Part shown: positions 23,140-34,728 of the stretch, one piece after another
How the letters are laid out: each line of letters opens with the position of its first letter
Numbering within the stretch: position 1 is the first letter of the stretch
Assembly: GCA_022453515.1 (NCBI GenBank)
Contig: JAJNNY010000039.1
Location: forward strand, 62,001-126,000
Direction: 5' to 3'
Source: Astrocystis sublimbata
Taxonomy: Eukaryota; Ascomycota; Sordariomycetes; Xylariales; Xylariaceae
Length of the DNA stretch: 64,000 nt
Notes under the pieces: model-generated
Database searches by the model: none
What the model was told of the DNA's origin: nothing
The model's input: the letters and a program-made list of their open reading frames with translations, nothing else
Made by a program: the position numbers and the translations under genes

Positions 23140-23912
23140 CTAAACCGACCCCCTCCGCTCCCGAACCTCCTCCTCAGAAATCTCGCGAATCTTATTAACA
23201 TTCGCCGCCTCGCCCGTAACAACACCCTTCGCAACCTCAGCAACACGTCCCACAATCGTCTGGTCCGTGACAGCGTAAGTCGCCGTAGCCATCTTCACCC
23301 GAATAATGCCGATTCTGGGATCGTTCTCGGAGCCGTCGTGCGTGCCGTCGCCGAGATCGCCCATCCACGCCTTCAGCGAGACTGTGTAGTGCTTCTTGAC
23401 CAGGCCGCGGTCCGTCTCGATGCTAGCTTTGCCGGAAACAGAGGCCCATTGCCCGCTGCTGTCGAGGAAGGCGAGGTTGACGTGCGGGTCTGCCTTTAGC
23501 TCGTCGGTCTTGTGCGATTCGGTGTTGGTGAAGAAGAGGTAGTCTACGCTGCGGTTTTCCTGGGGGTGGCGGATGTTAGTATTTGTGGCAGTATCAGTGT
23601 GTGGGAAAATGAATTCTTCTCTATTTCTGGGTTTGAAGAGTTGTATATTGGGTAGGAGGGTGGCGATAGATGAGTGAGTGAGTGAGTGGATTGGGTTGGT
23701 TCGGTACACACCTCTGCGGCGACGGCCATGCATCGCGACACGAGCCTGCCCGAGGCCTCGTCGCGCGTCGTCATCATGCCGAACTTGCACTGGCCGACGA
23801 ACTTGTCGAGGGCTACGAACTTCTCCTGCGTCGAGACCTGCGACTGCTTGTTGGCGGCCGTGTAGGGGTCGGCGGGCTTGCTGCCCGTGTCGGTGTTGGA
23901 AAAGCCGGACAT
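23140..23912 (-). CDS. bli-3: BLI-3-like pyridoxamine-phosphate-oxidase-fold (FMN-binding split barrel) protein
   Basis: Exons 23912-23712 and 23559-23140 give 206 residues. The N-terminus MSGFSNTDTGSKPADPYT and the body match the blue-light-induced BLI-3 family: KFGMMTTRDEASGRLVSR, YLFFTNTESHKTDEL, VNLAFLDSSGQWASVSG, and VKKHY then WMGDLGDG. This is the general-stress-protein-26-like split-barrel fold, expected to bind flavin or a related cofactor; the reaction is unknown. The 152-bp intron has a GTGTGT donor. The frame stays open 58 codons further upstream to an ATG at 24086 and that extension is basic and free of acidic residues, like a mitochondrial leader. However, a TATATAAAAA element lies inside that extension, which favours the start at 23912. 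The two may be alternative products. Confidence 0.85.
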
Positions 23913-24064
23913 TTTGGGCTTCTTGTGTGTTGTTGTTTGTATAAATCGTGTGATGTAAGGGACAGTTGTTGTTGCTGCTGGTTTCAAGAGGTGGAGTGAG
24001 ATTGTGTATGGTGATATGTTTCTACGTATCGGAACAGCTAGGGGTGAGCTGAAGAGACCGAGGG

Positions 24065-24076
24065 TTTTTATATATC
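24065..24076 (-). promoter_or_regulatory. candidate TATA box of the BLI-3-like gene
   Basis: Reads ATATATAAAAA on the minus strand, about 155 bp upstream of the start codon at 23912 and just inside the longer upstream reading frame that begins at 24086. If used, transcription would begin too late to include the 24086 ATG. Confidence 0.45.
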
Positions 24077-25331
24077 TGGACGCCATCTCTGTGTAGGTGT
24101 CTTGTATTGCAAACGATGGGGTGTGACGAGCTGTGACGTGACCTCATGCTTGTTGCAAGAAGAAAGCGGACAGACAGACATGTTCAATGGTAGGCTGGGC
24201 TGGACTGGGCTGGGCTGATCCTTCGATTGACGAAAAGCAATTTCGATTGCCGGTGCGGGCAGATGAATGTCATCATCGATTACACGTCGTTTTGCAGTGT
24301 TAGACGCGTGCGAAAGTGCTGGTGTTCATTTTTGACAAGTCATGACGTCAGGCTTCAGTCTGCGCAGAGAGCGAAAGGTGGGAATATAAGTATCGGCCAA
24401 TACGATCACATACTTCAAGTCTGTTTGTCTGTGCTTTGCCAATTAGTGTCAAATCAAATTGTTACAGCTTCTGGTCCCATGTCAGGTGAAATGACTGATA
24501 GACAGAGGCTGGAACAGGGTGCGATTGTTGTCTTGTCCGCTCAATCAAGATGCCACCCAGACATTTCTCACACATGGCTTTCATAATCCCATCAGTAAAT
24601 CCGGCACTTGATGAAAGCCCGATTAAGCTACCTACCTAAGCACTTGGCTCAAATGTGATTCGACAGCTTCATTTCGTGTGTCCGGGCGCTGTGTCGAGAT
24701 TGGAGGGCAGCGCAGATACACCGATATGCCGTGTAACACGGGAATAGATATGGCCATGCCCATTTCGTGTATGGGGTCACACATCAATGGCCAGTTTCAG
24801 TATGACCTCCAATATCTCAGTTCCCCCAGCTTGTGATTTCCCGGTCAAGCCCGGGCCAGCCCATGCCATTGGTGTCAGGGAACCGGCACCCACGTGTCGC
24901 CGACGTGACTCCTCTCACGGTGCTGCTGTGCTAGGGACACACGGGAGCTATATGTAACGGTTTGATGTTCATGTCCATGTCCACATACAATGGCAGCTCG
25001 AGTTGTGTCGTCGCTTTTGCCTCTGTCCTCTCGTTGCCGCATGTCATTGCAGTGATGCAAACAACGGAACCAAAAAGTTACAGATCTTTAACGTCTGCCA
25101 GACATGTCGTTCGTTAAGGCCGATCGAACCAGGTTCCTAAACACCTAAAAAGGCACATATGCATGCGCAAGGTACGTGCTCAGACGAGGTCCACGGTGCC
25201 ATTCCTACGGGCGCCAACCTTGTTCGTCTCTTCTTCTGCCGGCCGGCCCGGCCTGTATAGCTGTAGGTAATCGGGCATTGTAATCGCAAAGTCGCTCAAT
25301 GAGAGCAGTTGGACATGCTGCTACTTGTTAA

Positions 25332-25399
25332 GCTGTTCTGTTCTGTTCTGTTCTGTCCTGTGTGTGCTGTTCTGTTTGTTCTGTTCTGTTTGTTCCGTT
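25332..25399. repeat. CTGTT microsatellite
   Basis: Imperfect tandem pentamers (TTCTG with variants) in non-coding DNA. Confidence 0.85.
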
Positions 25400-25951
25400 C
25401 AAGAGGGCTGAAATAATGCAAAGAATCGAGCAGCAAGAGTCATGGTGAAGCAACACGAGGACTTATAGGCGACGAAGTGGTACATTGGGGGCAAGAGTAG
25501 CTATGCGCATTGAACTCTAGCTCTGCATACCCGCGATGGGCGTTATGTAGTTGCCATGGAGGTCATCGCTGGCCGTCTCGCCGGCGTGTCTAGGCCCCGG
25601 CAACCGGAGAGGATCAGGGCGCCACTCGATGTGAGCATCCCAGGGATGTGCCTGGCACGTTGGGGGGATTGCTGCTGCACTCTGCACTGTCCTTACCGTG
25701 ACATGCCTGGGGCTCCACCCACTCGCACATTGCCAGATGCCAGAGACACACACCCGGGTTTTACTTAGAAAGCGAAGCCGACGTGCCCAATCAGCGAGCT
25801 CCGTAGTGGCTGCTCAGGTCCACAGGCCACCAATATATTTTTTCCCAGCTTCCACAGGTTTACCCGATGCAGACTAGCGTCGAGGTCAGGTACTTTGGGT
25901 ATCTTACCGAGCGAGCGAGCTCCAGCTTGCGAGGAGAAAGAAGCGAGCTGC

Positions 25952-26000
25952 TCACACCAACACCAGCACCAGCACCAGCGCCAACGCCAGCGCCAGCAAC
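25952..26000. repeat. CCAGCA/CCAACG hexamer repeat
   Basis: Roughly eight imperfect six-base units. Short open frames cross it but have no other support. Confidence 0.75.
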
Positions 26001-27535
26001 TTCCAACCCCATCCACCCGCATCCTCTCACCTCACCGGGTCACGAAGCCGCAACCTTGGGATCGACCTAGGGAGCTCGCCGAGTGCACAAGGGACCAAGG
26101 TGGGTTATGTAGGTAGGAGGTAGCTTGGGATGAAAGGTAAGGTTTAATGCGGATTACACGCTCGTGCATACACCTAACCTTACTGTCTGCTCGTCTTTGA
26201 CGTGGCTGTTGCCCGAAGCCGTCCGGTGTCCGTGTCCAGGTCCAGCACTGAGCACACACATACACAGACGGACAGAAGTCAAGCTGCGGTTTCTTCGAAC
26301 CTTGACCTAGAAAGCAACCTAAGGGAAGGTCCGGCATGGTAGCGTCGACGGGACGGCATTGACAGGACAGAGCGACCGACCTCTCCCATCCCGTCGAACC
26401 CATCCCACCTTTGAGCATCCCTCCTGCACCTTTGAGGGCCTGCTCAGTGCTGCCTCATACCGTGGACCTTACCTACGTACCAAGGTTTGTGTATGCGTCC
26501 ATCCCCACACCATCACACATTCACTCATCAACCATCAACCTTGCTTACCTTACCTATACCATCCCACCAACCTGTCGAGCCTGTCAGGACTATCTTTCTG
26601 TCCACTGCCATTACCACAAATCACCACATCCACCACGGGCAACCTCTATTTACAGCTTCCGCTACCGCTACTGTTGTTGCCGTCGCCGTCGCCGTCACTA
26701 TCGCCCTCACCTTTGTCCTCAACCAAGATCTGGCCGACAGCACGTGCACCTACCTCCCGCACCTCTGTCGACAACTCCCGTTGTCCCGTTCACGGCCTGC
26801 CCTCCATCCTGCATTCTGGCTGGCTGACAGTCAGTCTGGCACATGCTTTTGCGGATGCACCAATTGCACCAACGTAACATCGGCATGCCCATAGCCGTCT
26901 ATCGGACGAGCTCTTGATACCTGCCCTGCCTGTAAGCACCACACCTACTGCACACTTGCACCTAGCACACACACACACAGCTTCAACCCTCATCAGAAAC
27001 GAAAAGGGCTATCCCCAATCTACAAACAAGCCCATTGCTGCGCAAATGCATGCTATCTTCATCATGAGTCCTGTTTCCCCCCCAATGTCCTCCCTCCCGG
27101 TGGCTTCGTCGCCGGGTCCGTTGAGTCGGACCTCATCACCCCATCGCCAACTCTTGCCGTCTCCAAACCAACCCAGTTGCATGATGCATGGATACATCTC
27201 TGACACATCACTTAGATAACTATCTGGCCCGGAACAACACGGCCTCCTGTTGACTATCGTAGGCCTTCCCTGCCTGTGGCTGCTTGTTTACCTGCTAGTT
27301 CCTTGCCACTGGCGGTGGCTTGGAGACACCCATAGAGCGCCTGTCATCTGCGGTCTCACCGGTGTCTTTGTCTGCTCCAAAAATAATTCCACGCAGCACG
27401 CACCGTACTTTTTCTATCCTCTCCCATTCCAGTTCTTGTCTACCTACCACCCGTTCTGAAGTTGGTTCGTTATTACACAACTGCCCCAAGGCCGTGAATC
27501 CCTTGCGCGCCGGTCTTCACCTGGTAGTAGTCATC

Positions 27536-29156
27536 ATGGTAAGCATCTCATCTCATGGTAGTTCTAGCTTCCCCTCCTTACTCTTACATCATCGCTTGCC
27601 CACGTACCCTAAACTTCGAACGAACCCACACGCGCCTACGCACCTACGCGTCTACACAATGAGCCCTGCACACATAACCAACCCAACGAGACAAGCATTG
27701 ACTTGGCGCGCAGGATCCGGCTTGGGAGTGCCGTGATCAGACTGATCAAGCCGAGCTCTATCACAACCATCATTTGCGCGTCAAGAACCGCCACCTCGAG
27801 AGTGAGAATCTCAACCTCAAACGTTTACTGCGTGAAAGTGGCATATCATGGCAACAAAAGCAGCCCAAGCGGTTTCGTCCTGCTACCAGATCAACTCACA
27901 ACACTCGTTCGACCAAGACTGAACAGAGCAGCACTCTTCCCCACCTGCCCATCGAGCTTCAACTCAGAGTACTCCAATATGCCATGACGAGCCCTTTCCC
28001 CATCGTTGACCCGCTCTCCAAGAGTAGACCTGAGCGCATGCTCAAGCGTGAGAAACCGCAGGAGCCGAAAAAGGGAGAGAAGGGAGAGCAGCAACGGAAC
28101 CATATCGCCATACATTTTCTAGCCACCTGCCGAGCATACCACTTCGAGGGCCGCAAATTCTTGTGGGGGAATAATACCTTTCTTTTCACAAGCCCTGCCA
28201 GCCTCAAACAGTTCAGCGAGTTAGATTTGCGTTTCCGCCGAAGTATTCAGCATGTCACATTTCGCATCATCGCTACGTTCTACGACGACGAAGACCGTGT
28301 CCACTCCATACCAGAGACCTACCATTCTAGCCTAAGGTCTCCGATCCAGCTAGCGGTCCAGCGCCGCCCCAGAGAACACGGGTTGGCTCGCAGTGGCTTT
28401 CGCGCCTATTCCTGGTATCAGCTCGTCGACTTTCTCGAAGCTATGCTTCCTCCTCACGACGCCGCCATCAAGCCGTCACAGCTCCGCCCGCGACTCTTTC
28501 CCGCCCTCGAGTCTCTCCGCATCGACTTTGTGAACTTCCTATGCGAAACTCTCCAGTTTCCACCCCCTTCACTTCATGAGCTGGCGTCGCACCAGATGGC
28601 ATGTATGCTCAATGAAGTCATTGTGACCGGCCTCCCCATGGATGACTGTGGGTCGCGAGTCGGCAATGAGCTTTCGGGCCTCGTGAAGGACGAGGGTCTT
28701 ATGGTGACCCATGAGCCGACTCTGTTGGCGCTCAAAGATCGTGTGCGTCCGATGAAGTGTCGTCCTAGCAGATGTGACCCGCAGTGCAAGGTGGTTCGAG
28801 GAATGCGCGCTCTTGAGCTCCACTCGGACGACGACATGTTTCTCCATGATCCCAGCCATCACACGGCCTCGCTTCCACCCGCGCCTCCCGATGAAGGTGA
28901 GCCCCCGGAATCTGACTTCCATTCGTGCCGGACCATCTGGAAGAAGGTGCCAGTCGCGATCGAGGGATCGAAGCGCAAGTGGGAGCTGTTTGATCGTGTC
29001 AGCGGCCTGCCGTGGGCCATAGCCGAGCCAGAGGCAACCATGTTCGACGTTCTCAGTGAAGAAGACGACCCCGTGGTATGCGAGAATTGCGGTGAATGTC
29101 ACCCCGGTGCGCTCGTGTCGGACGAGTTGATGGACATGATCGACGATGATCTGTAG
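27536..29156 (+). CDS. F-box-like coiled-coil protein, conserved fungal family
   Basis: Model: exon 1 is 27536-27538 (the ATG alone), intron 27539-27713 (GTAAGC...GCGCAG), exon 2 27714-29156; 481 residues. Exon 2 begins DPAWECRDQTDQAELY and continues into a leucine-zipper-like stretch (LRVKNRHLESENLNLKRLL, residues about 22-40), an arrangement I associate with a Pezizomycotina family that starts MDxxxE. At residues 76-91 LPHLPIELQLRVLQYA is an F-box-like helix, followed by HFLATCRAYHFEGRKFLW, typical of fungal F-box proteins with a short substrate region. Two Cys clusters occur in the C-terminal half: KCRPSRCDPQC and VCENCGECHPG, possible zinc sites. Likely a Skp1-dependent adaptor, but the function is unknown. 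The one-codon first exon is inferred, not proven. Confidence 0.7.
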
Positions 29157-31345
29157 GTGGATCACGTGTTCGCAGGCCACAATCACAACACAGCGAACTA
29201 GTAATTCGACGAAGGACAGCAAACCCCTGGAGTTCCAGCCATGCATATAATAATACCACCGACTACGATACCCCGAAGTACATTGCGTTTCGACTCGACC
29301 CAAAGTCTCAGAGGAAGATGGATGAATGAGAGTGCTACTTGCTTGGTCGTTAGCATTTGAAAAGGAGGAGAGAGATATGTTGTGGCCAGGCTCGCGCTCG
29401 CGAGCAATAATTGATGGCCCTGTGTATGTATGTATTCGTGTACAATACGCATGTACGCATGCATGTATTGCTTCTTTGATGGCTTGACTTCTAGCTCTGC
29501 TCTACCATGACAGTTATCAAGCAGTTGAGCCGACCGACATCTGTCATCTTGTGTGCGTGAGACCCCCGAGGGAAATCGTGTGGGGGGATAGACAGACACC
29601 TATACCAGAAAGAAAGAAGGAAAGAAAGACAGACAGACAGATATGTGGTTAGGGAAGATACTCAACTAGCTTAGCTAGCTAGATACCTAACTAGTGAGCT
29701 TGTGTGCATACTGTTCGTAATATCTGTGCTCTGTACTCTGTGCGATGAACTTGACTGGAATGATCTGGACTGTAGGGAACTGTCCTGGACTGAACTGATC
29801 TGTGATATTAGGTAGGGGCAGAGGAGAAGCAGAGGAAGTGAAGGATATGAGAATGTTCAGAGCTTGTAATGGACTTGAGGCTGTTAGCAGCGAGATTGTT
29901 GGTTGTTTTTCAGCAATCCTAACCTTGTGTGGTCCCTCTTGTTAACCTACCTACCTGTACCTATATTTGCTGTGATCGACTTTGTGGCAGTAATATGGGG
30001 TTTCAAAGTGTTGATATAAGGTTGGTTCGATGTGAGTGAGGCTTCAAAGTTGAATTCCATCTACCTTTAATTCAAGTCTTAGTAGGGAAAGACTAAGTTT
30101 GAGTTCAAGTTTAAAATTAAGTGAGTTAAGTAAGAGGTTGAGTCTCAGATTTAGGGTAAAAGCCAGGTTTTAGGGTAAATAAATAAAAAGCTGGCTAGGT
30201 TTATGTATGTCTAGGTTCGAGACTATATAGGTATATATATGCGTATTCGAGTGCTCCATAGCACTGTGCTTCTTCTACCCACGCTTCTGTACTTGTGGCA
30301 GGCATTTTCATCTGGTATGTGTGACGTGGCCGGCAAAGCTCGAAATAGTTGCCGCTCCGGCAGGACGGGACTTGGTCATGCCGACGGCCGGCTATGTGAG
30401 GTGAGGTAGTTTTAGTACCTAGGTAGGTAGGTAGTGTTTTATAGGTTGGGCTAGCCGAATTTCATATTGTTATTCATATGAACAACTATATATGTACAAT
30501 TGATTCTAATGTGTACCTATAACTGAGTATGTGCAAGGAAAGGGCAAGCGTCTTGCCCTAGACGTCTTGGTAAGGATTAAACCATTATAAAGGCCAGCTT
30601 AGATCGTTTGGGTTCGAGATTATTTATATACGCCTGTTTAAGGCTACCTTAAGATCACAGTCTTTTAGGTTTTCGTTCAGGTTTAGGCTTAGGTTGAATT
30701 TCTGCGTTTAAACTTGGGTCCAACCAAGTCAAGGATAGCTTCCTGTCCAAGTTTGCTTTAAAGATGAAATAAATAGATAGATAGATAGACAGATAGACAG
30801 ATAGACGCATAGATTGATAGCTAGCTAGACAGATAGCTAGATATACAGGTAGGTAGCTAGACAGACAAGACAATATCTCTATCAAAATCGTTATATTATC
30901 AACCTGACCATCTTTTTACCACCTTTTCCCAAGGCATTTAATCTATTTTATCACCCCTACCCAACACAGTCTTCCATGGGAGCCGCATAATCAAGGTAAG
31001 AAGAATCTAACTTGGGGTGAGTGACCCAAGAAGCAACCTTGAATCTGTAACAGCAACACAACAAGAGACAGTAAATAGTGCATCGACCACCCACCCACCC
31101 ACCATCAGTGAACAAGCGACATTGCCATATAACATACACAAGGCACACAATACAACGCAAACCAGGTACCTAGTTAGGCAAGGCAAGGCATAATAATCAG
31201 GTCATGTCATATCTCTTAATTTTTCTACCTTCTTCCTTCCATCATCCCATCCTTTCTTTCTCCCATTCTCCCCTCCCTTGAGCAAAAATATATAAAGCCG
31301 CCTTACAGCCCTGCACTGTAGGCATACAGTAGCCCTAAAACTACT
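29157..31345. other. convergent intergenic region, AT-richer and repeat-bearing
   Basis: About 2.2 kb between the 3' ends of the F-box gene (+) and SEC27 (-). Holds GAAA/GACA repeats (29607-29642), a stretch of degenerate AGTTCAAG/TTAGGGTAAA units (30050-30190), CCTAGGTAGGTAGG at 30418 and a GATA/GACA repeat (30771-30865). No gene is supported. Confidence 0.5.
30771..30865. repeat. (GATA)n / (GACA)n microsatellite
   Basis: Imperfect tetranucleotide array of GATA, GACA and GCTA units in the 3' intergenic region of SEC27. Confidence 0.85.
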
Positions 31346-34300
31346 CTACTCATCATCATCATCCTCCTCATCCTCCTCCTCTTCTTCAGATTCCTCTTCC
31401 CCCTCCTCCTCCTCCGACTCCTCTTTCGTCTTCACCTCCTTCACAGCAGGTGGTGCAGCAGTGGTAGCGTCTCCTCCCTCCGATTCGAGTCTCAACCACT
31501 CATCCCACTCCGGGAACAATTCCTCATCTTCACCAGGCATGCCAATAATCTTGGCAACACGTGCTTTCTTGTTCTTCTCCAGCCCTTCCTTCCATCCCGC
31601 CACGACATCCTTTGTCGCGCTGGGCTTGTACGTCTGGGAGAACAGCACCGCCTCGGCCAATCTACCTGTCTTCATCAAGATCTCTATGCATCCCTGCGTG
31701 TTGCCCAGAAGCCACATGCTCGAGAAGGCGACGTTGTGTGCGCCGCTCTCCTCGGCCTGGGCAGCGAGCTTCTTGAGGCCGTCCTGGTCTGCAGTGCTCG
31801 AGTAGATTAGGAGGAGGGAACCCAGGTCTCGCGCGTGCGTGAAGCACTCGGTAGCGAGCTTGACGTCCCAGTTCGTGAGCGCTGTGTCGCCGACCGTCTT
31901 CCACTTGTGCTCCACGTCCGCCTGGCGCGCGAGGTCGAGTGCGATCTCGAGCTGGTTCAGCGCAAGGGCCAGGTCGAACTTGTGTTCTGGGTCCGTGGCC
32001 ACTTCGAGCGCGAGCTCCTTGTAGCCTTGTCCTTCGAGGAATCTGGCGATCTTGTTAAGCTGATCTTCGGGGATGCTAGCCAGAAGCTCGGCTGCCGTCT
32101 CCATGTCACCGCGCAGAACCAAGGTCTGATACTCGAGGACGGGTAGAGAGAGGGCGAAAGAGGTGACGTTGACATCCTTGTCGGCCAAGTAGATCCGAGA
32201 GTCCCTGGCGAGGAAACCGAGCGAGTACATGGGCTGATCGAAATGCGTGATGGTGTAGGTCTGGTCACCCACCAAGCTGTTCAAACGGTTGGTGCTGTTG
32301 GTGTAGATGAACGAATCGCCCACCCATTCACCAGTCCGTACACTGTTGCCAGGTCAGTATCATGTTGGTACGTAGTTGAGAAGGTGAAATACCTTTCGGC
32401 GATATCTGTGATGACCTCAAATGCAGCTTCCACTCCATCCTCGTCAACTTGACCAGCTTGGACAGCCTCGACAAAGTTCTCGCGGGAGAATCTCAACACG
32501 TAGAAGGTGTCGTCGCAAGCTAGTGTCACCAGTTCACCGCTTTCTGACCAGAAGACTGCCTTTGGCTCGACTTCAATCCGTCTGACGAGGGCACCAGAGT
32601 TCCAATCGTAGAAAGAGATTCCGCCCTGACCCTTGACACCCAAGAGAATACCACCAGTCAAACCATCAACTTGGAAGGGAATGTCCAGGCCACCAGGCTT
32701 CTCGACGAAGTTCTTGTACAGCTTGACGACTAGATGAACAAGTGTTAGCTAAAGTGGGTTTCTCTCGGCAAATAAAGTAGGAAAGTGAGAGTGTTGTCAA
32801 AGCAACATGTAGTTCGTCCTATGAGCCAAGTGATCTTACCAGTGCTAGATTCTCTTATCGCAAAGTCATTGCTGTTCTCTTTAGAAGCCCAAACAAAGTC
32901 GAGGGCGGAGCCGAAAGCCTTGTTTCGCCAGGCAAGGGCTGTGTAGATAATGTCTGCGTTCATATTGTCAGAATACTGTATTCCAACTGAGGAGTTTGGG
33001 ATGGTATGTTCGGTTCCACATACATTCGCCATCTCCACAAACGGCAACAAATCGTCCATTGGGAGAGTGAAGCAGCGTTTGGGGATATATCTCGCAAGTG
33101 CCCAAGTCCTTGGTCGACAATGTGATTTGGATGTTGTCTTTGACGGAAGCATCTGTTTTATCTGTCAGTCACATGTTACCGATACTTCTAAGGGCATACG
33201 TACCGCCGCCCTTGATGATCGACGAGACAATCTCGTTGTGTCGTGACCAGATGAGCTTTCCGGAGCTGTCCATCGAGACGGCCGGCTCTTCCCGACCAAG
33301 TTTGACAACGACGGCACCATCGTCGAAACCAACAGCAATGCCCTGCTTGCCACGCTGATAAGATACACACCAACATCTCTCCAAGCCGTAGTTGAGGGAC
33401 TGTTCAAAGCGATATGTGTTGGAGTGCCAAATCCGCACAGTGCCATCCTCGCTACCGGATATGATAATGGGTAGTTCAGGATGGTATACGGCCTAGGACA
33501 GTTAGCGGTTTCGGGTTCAGAGATAAGGGGCTTCAAGACGGGTACATACGAAGGAAACGTTGCTAGTGTGCCCCTCGAGGCTTGCTATGAGCGACTTTGT
33601 GGTGTAATCCCAGACCCTGAAATAGTGAGCAAAGTATGACGGAGACACTCTGGGGCAGAGCAAGCTTACTTGACCGTCCGGTCATCGGATGTGGTCAGAA
33701 GGTAGGGCTTGTCACTGTGAGGGTAGTACTGCGACGGATGTTAGAACATAATGCGCTACTGGGTACGAGGCAGAGACCCTTCGCTTACATCAACGTGGTT
33801 AACGCCTTTCGCCTCGTGGGCCTCGAGCGTAAAGTTGGGGGATGGGGAACCCAAACTCCAGATTTTGACGGTTCTAAAAGGTCAGCAACTGGGCACTGCT
33901 TTGAAGTCCCGAGGGTGAACATGGAGACATACCTATCTAAGCAAGCCGAAGCAAAGGTGTTGGTGTCCTTGGGGTTTATGGCCAGACTCATGACGTAGTG
34001 GCTATGGCCCTCGAAGACTTGAACACATTTCCCTGGAAGATTGCTATTTAGCACACATGCAATCGGAGCTGAGAGGCTTCGGACAAAAGCATACATTGTC
34101 GGTCCCAGTCCCACTGTTTTCTGTTTAGTAACTACAAACGAACAGACGGTCAAGGCGCAGGTAGAGGAGACGTACGAGTTTAATGGTCATCTACAGACAT
34201 GTTAGCAGTTGGCCAAGCACGCAGCTATTTCCCCGTAGTACTCACGTCATCACTGGCGGTCAAGACAAATGGTTGCGTGGGATGAACGACGATGGCTCGG

Positions 34301-34728
34301 ATATAGTCTGGGTGCGCTTCGAAGGAAGTGACCTTCTCGGAGGTGTTGTAGTTGTATACGCGAAGCTGGAAGTCGTCGGACCCGCAAACGATCCAGTTCT
34401 TCCTCGCGATAAAACGGCCGGCTCGCACAGGGACGTCGGTCAACTACCCGAGAGAGTTAGGATCCCGTCGTTGCTCTGCTCTCGGGCGGGTCGCAAAGAG
34501 TCATGACAGGCTGGCTCACCTCGAAGGTCTTGACGACCTGCTGCGTCTCGTAGGACCATATGTAGACATGGCCTGGTGCGGCGTTAGCAAGGGCCGGGGT
34601 CGGGAGAGAGTTGAAGGCGACGTGCCGCTGTAGAGGGTGGTCAAGACCCAGGGCTCTTGGGGGTGGAAGTCGACGGACTTGACACGCTCGCTGCGCGCAA
34701 AGAGCTGACGCTGTTGATTGATCGTCAT
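31346..34728 (-). CDS. sec27: COPI coatomer subunit beta-prime (Sec27)
   Basis: Fourteen exons: 34728-34626, 34572-34520, 34443-34246, 34190-34176, 34113-34095, 34032-33933, 33873-33789, 33728-33670, 33616-33550, 33492-33204, 33152-33024, 32953-32840, 32729-32393, 32342-31346; 854 residues (yeast 889). All junctions stay in frame. The N-terminal half is two WD40 propellers: [74 protein letters not shown]. The C-terminal half is the alpha-solenoid ([46 protein letters not shown]) and an acidic Glu/Asp tail. It forms the COPI outer coat with alpha-COP and binds KKxx cargo for Golgi-to-ER retrieval. Intron 1 (34625-34573) must use a GC donor to join YSG to HVYIW. Exons 4 and 5 are only 15 and 19 nt. 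Confidence 0.93.

Larger units (their letters stand above)
23913..27535. other. long intergenic region
   Basis: About 3.6 kb upstream of BLI-3 (-) and of the F-box gene (+). Contains the CTGTT repeat (25332-25399), a CCAGCA repeat (25952-26000) and, from about 26400 to 27530, a pyrimidine-rich + strand with many short open frames, which suggests a long 5' UTR/promoter for the downstream gene. No domain was recognised in any frame. Confidence 0.45.

Noticed and set aside
30771..30865. Array of short repeats considered as a CRISPR-like structure
   Set aside because: Tetranucleotide microsatellite without spacers, in a eukaryotic genome.
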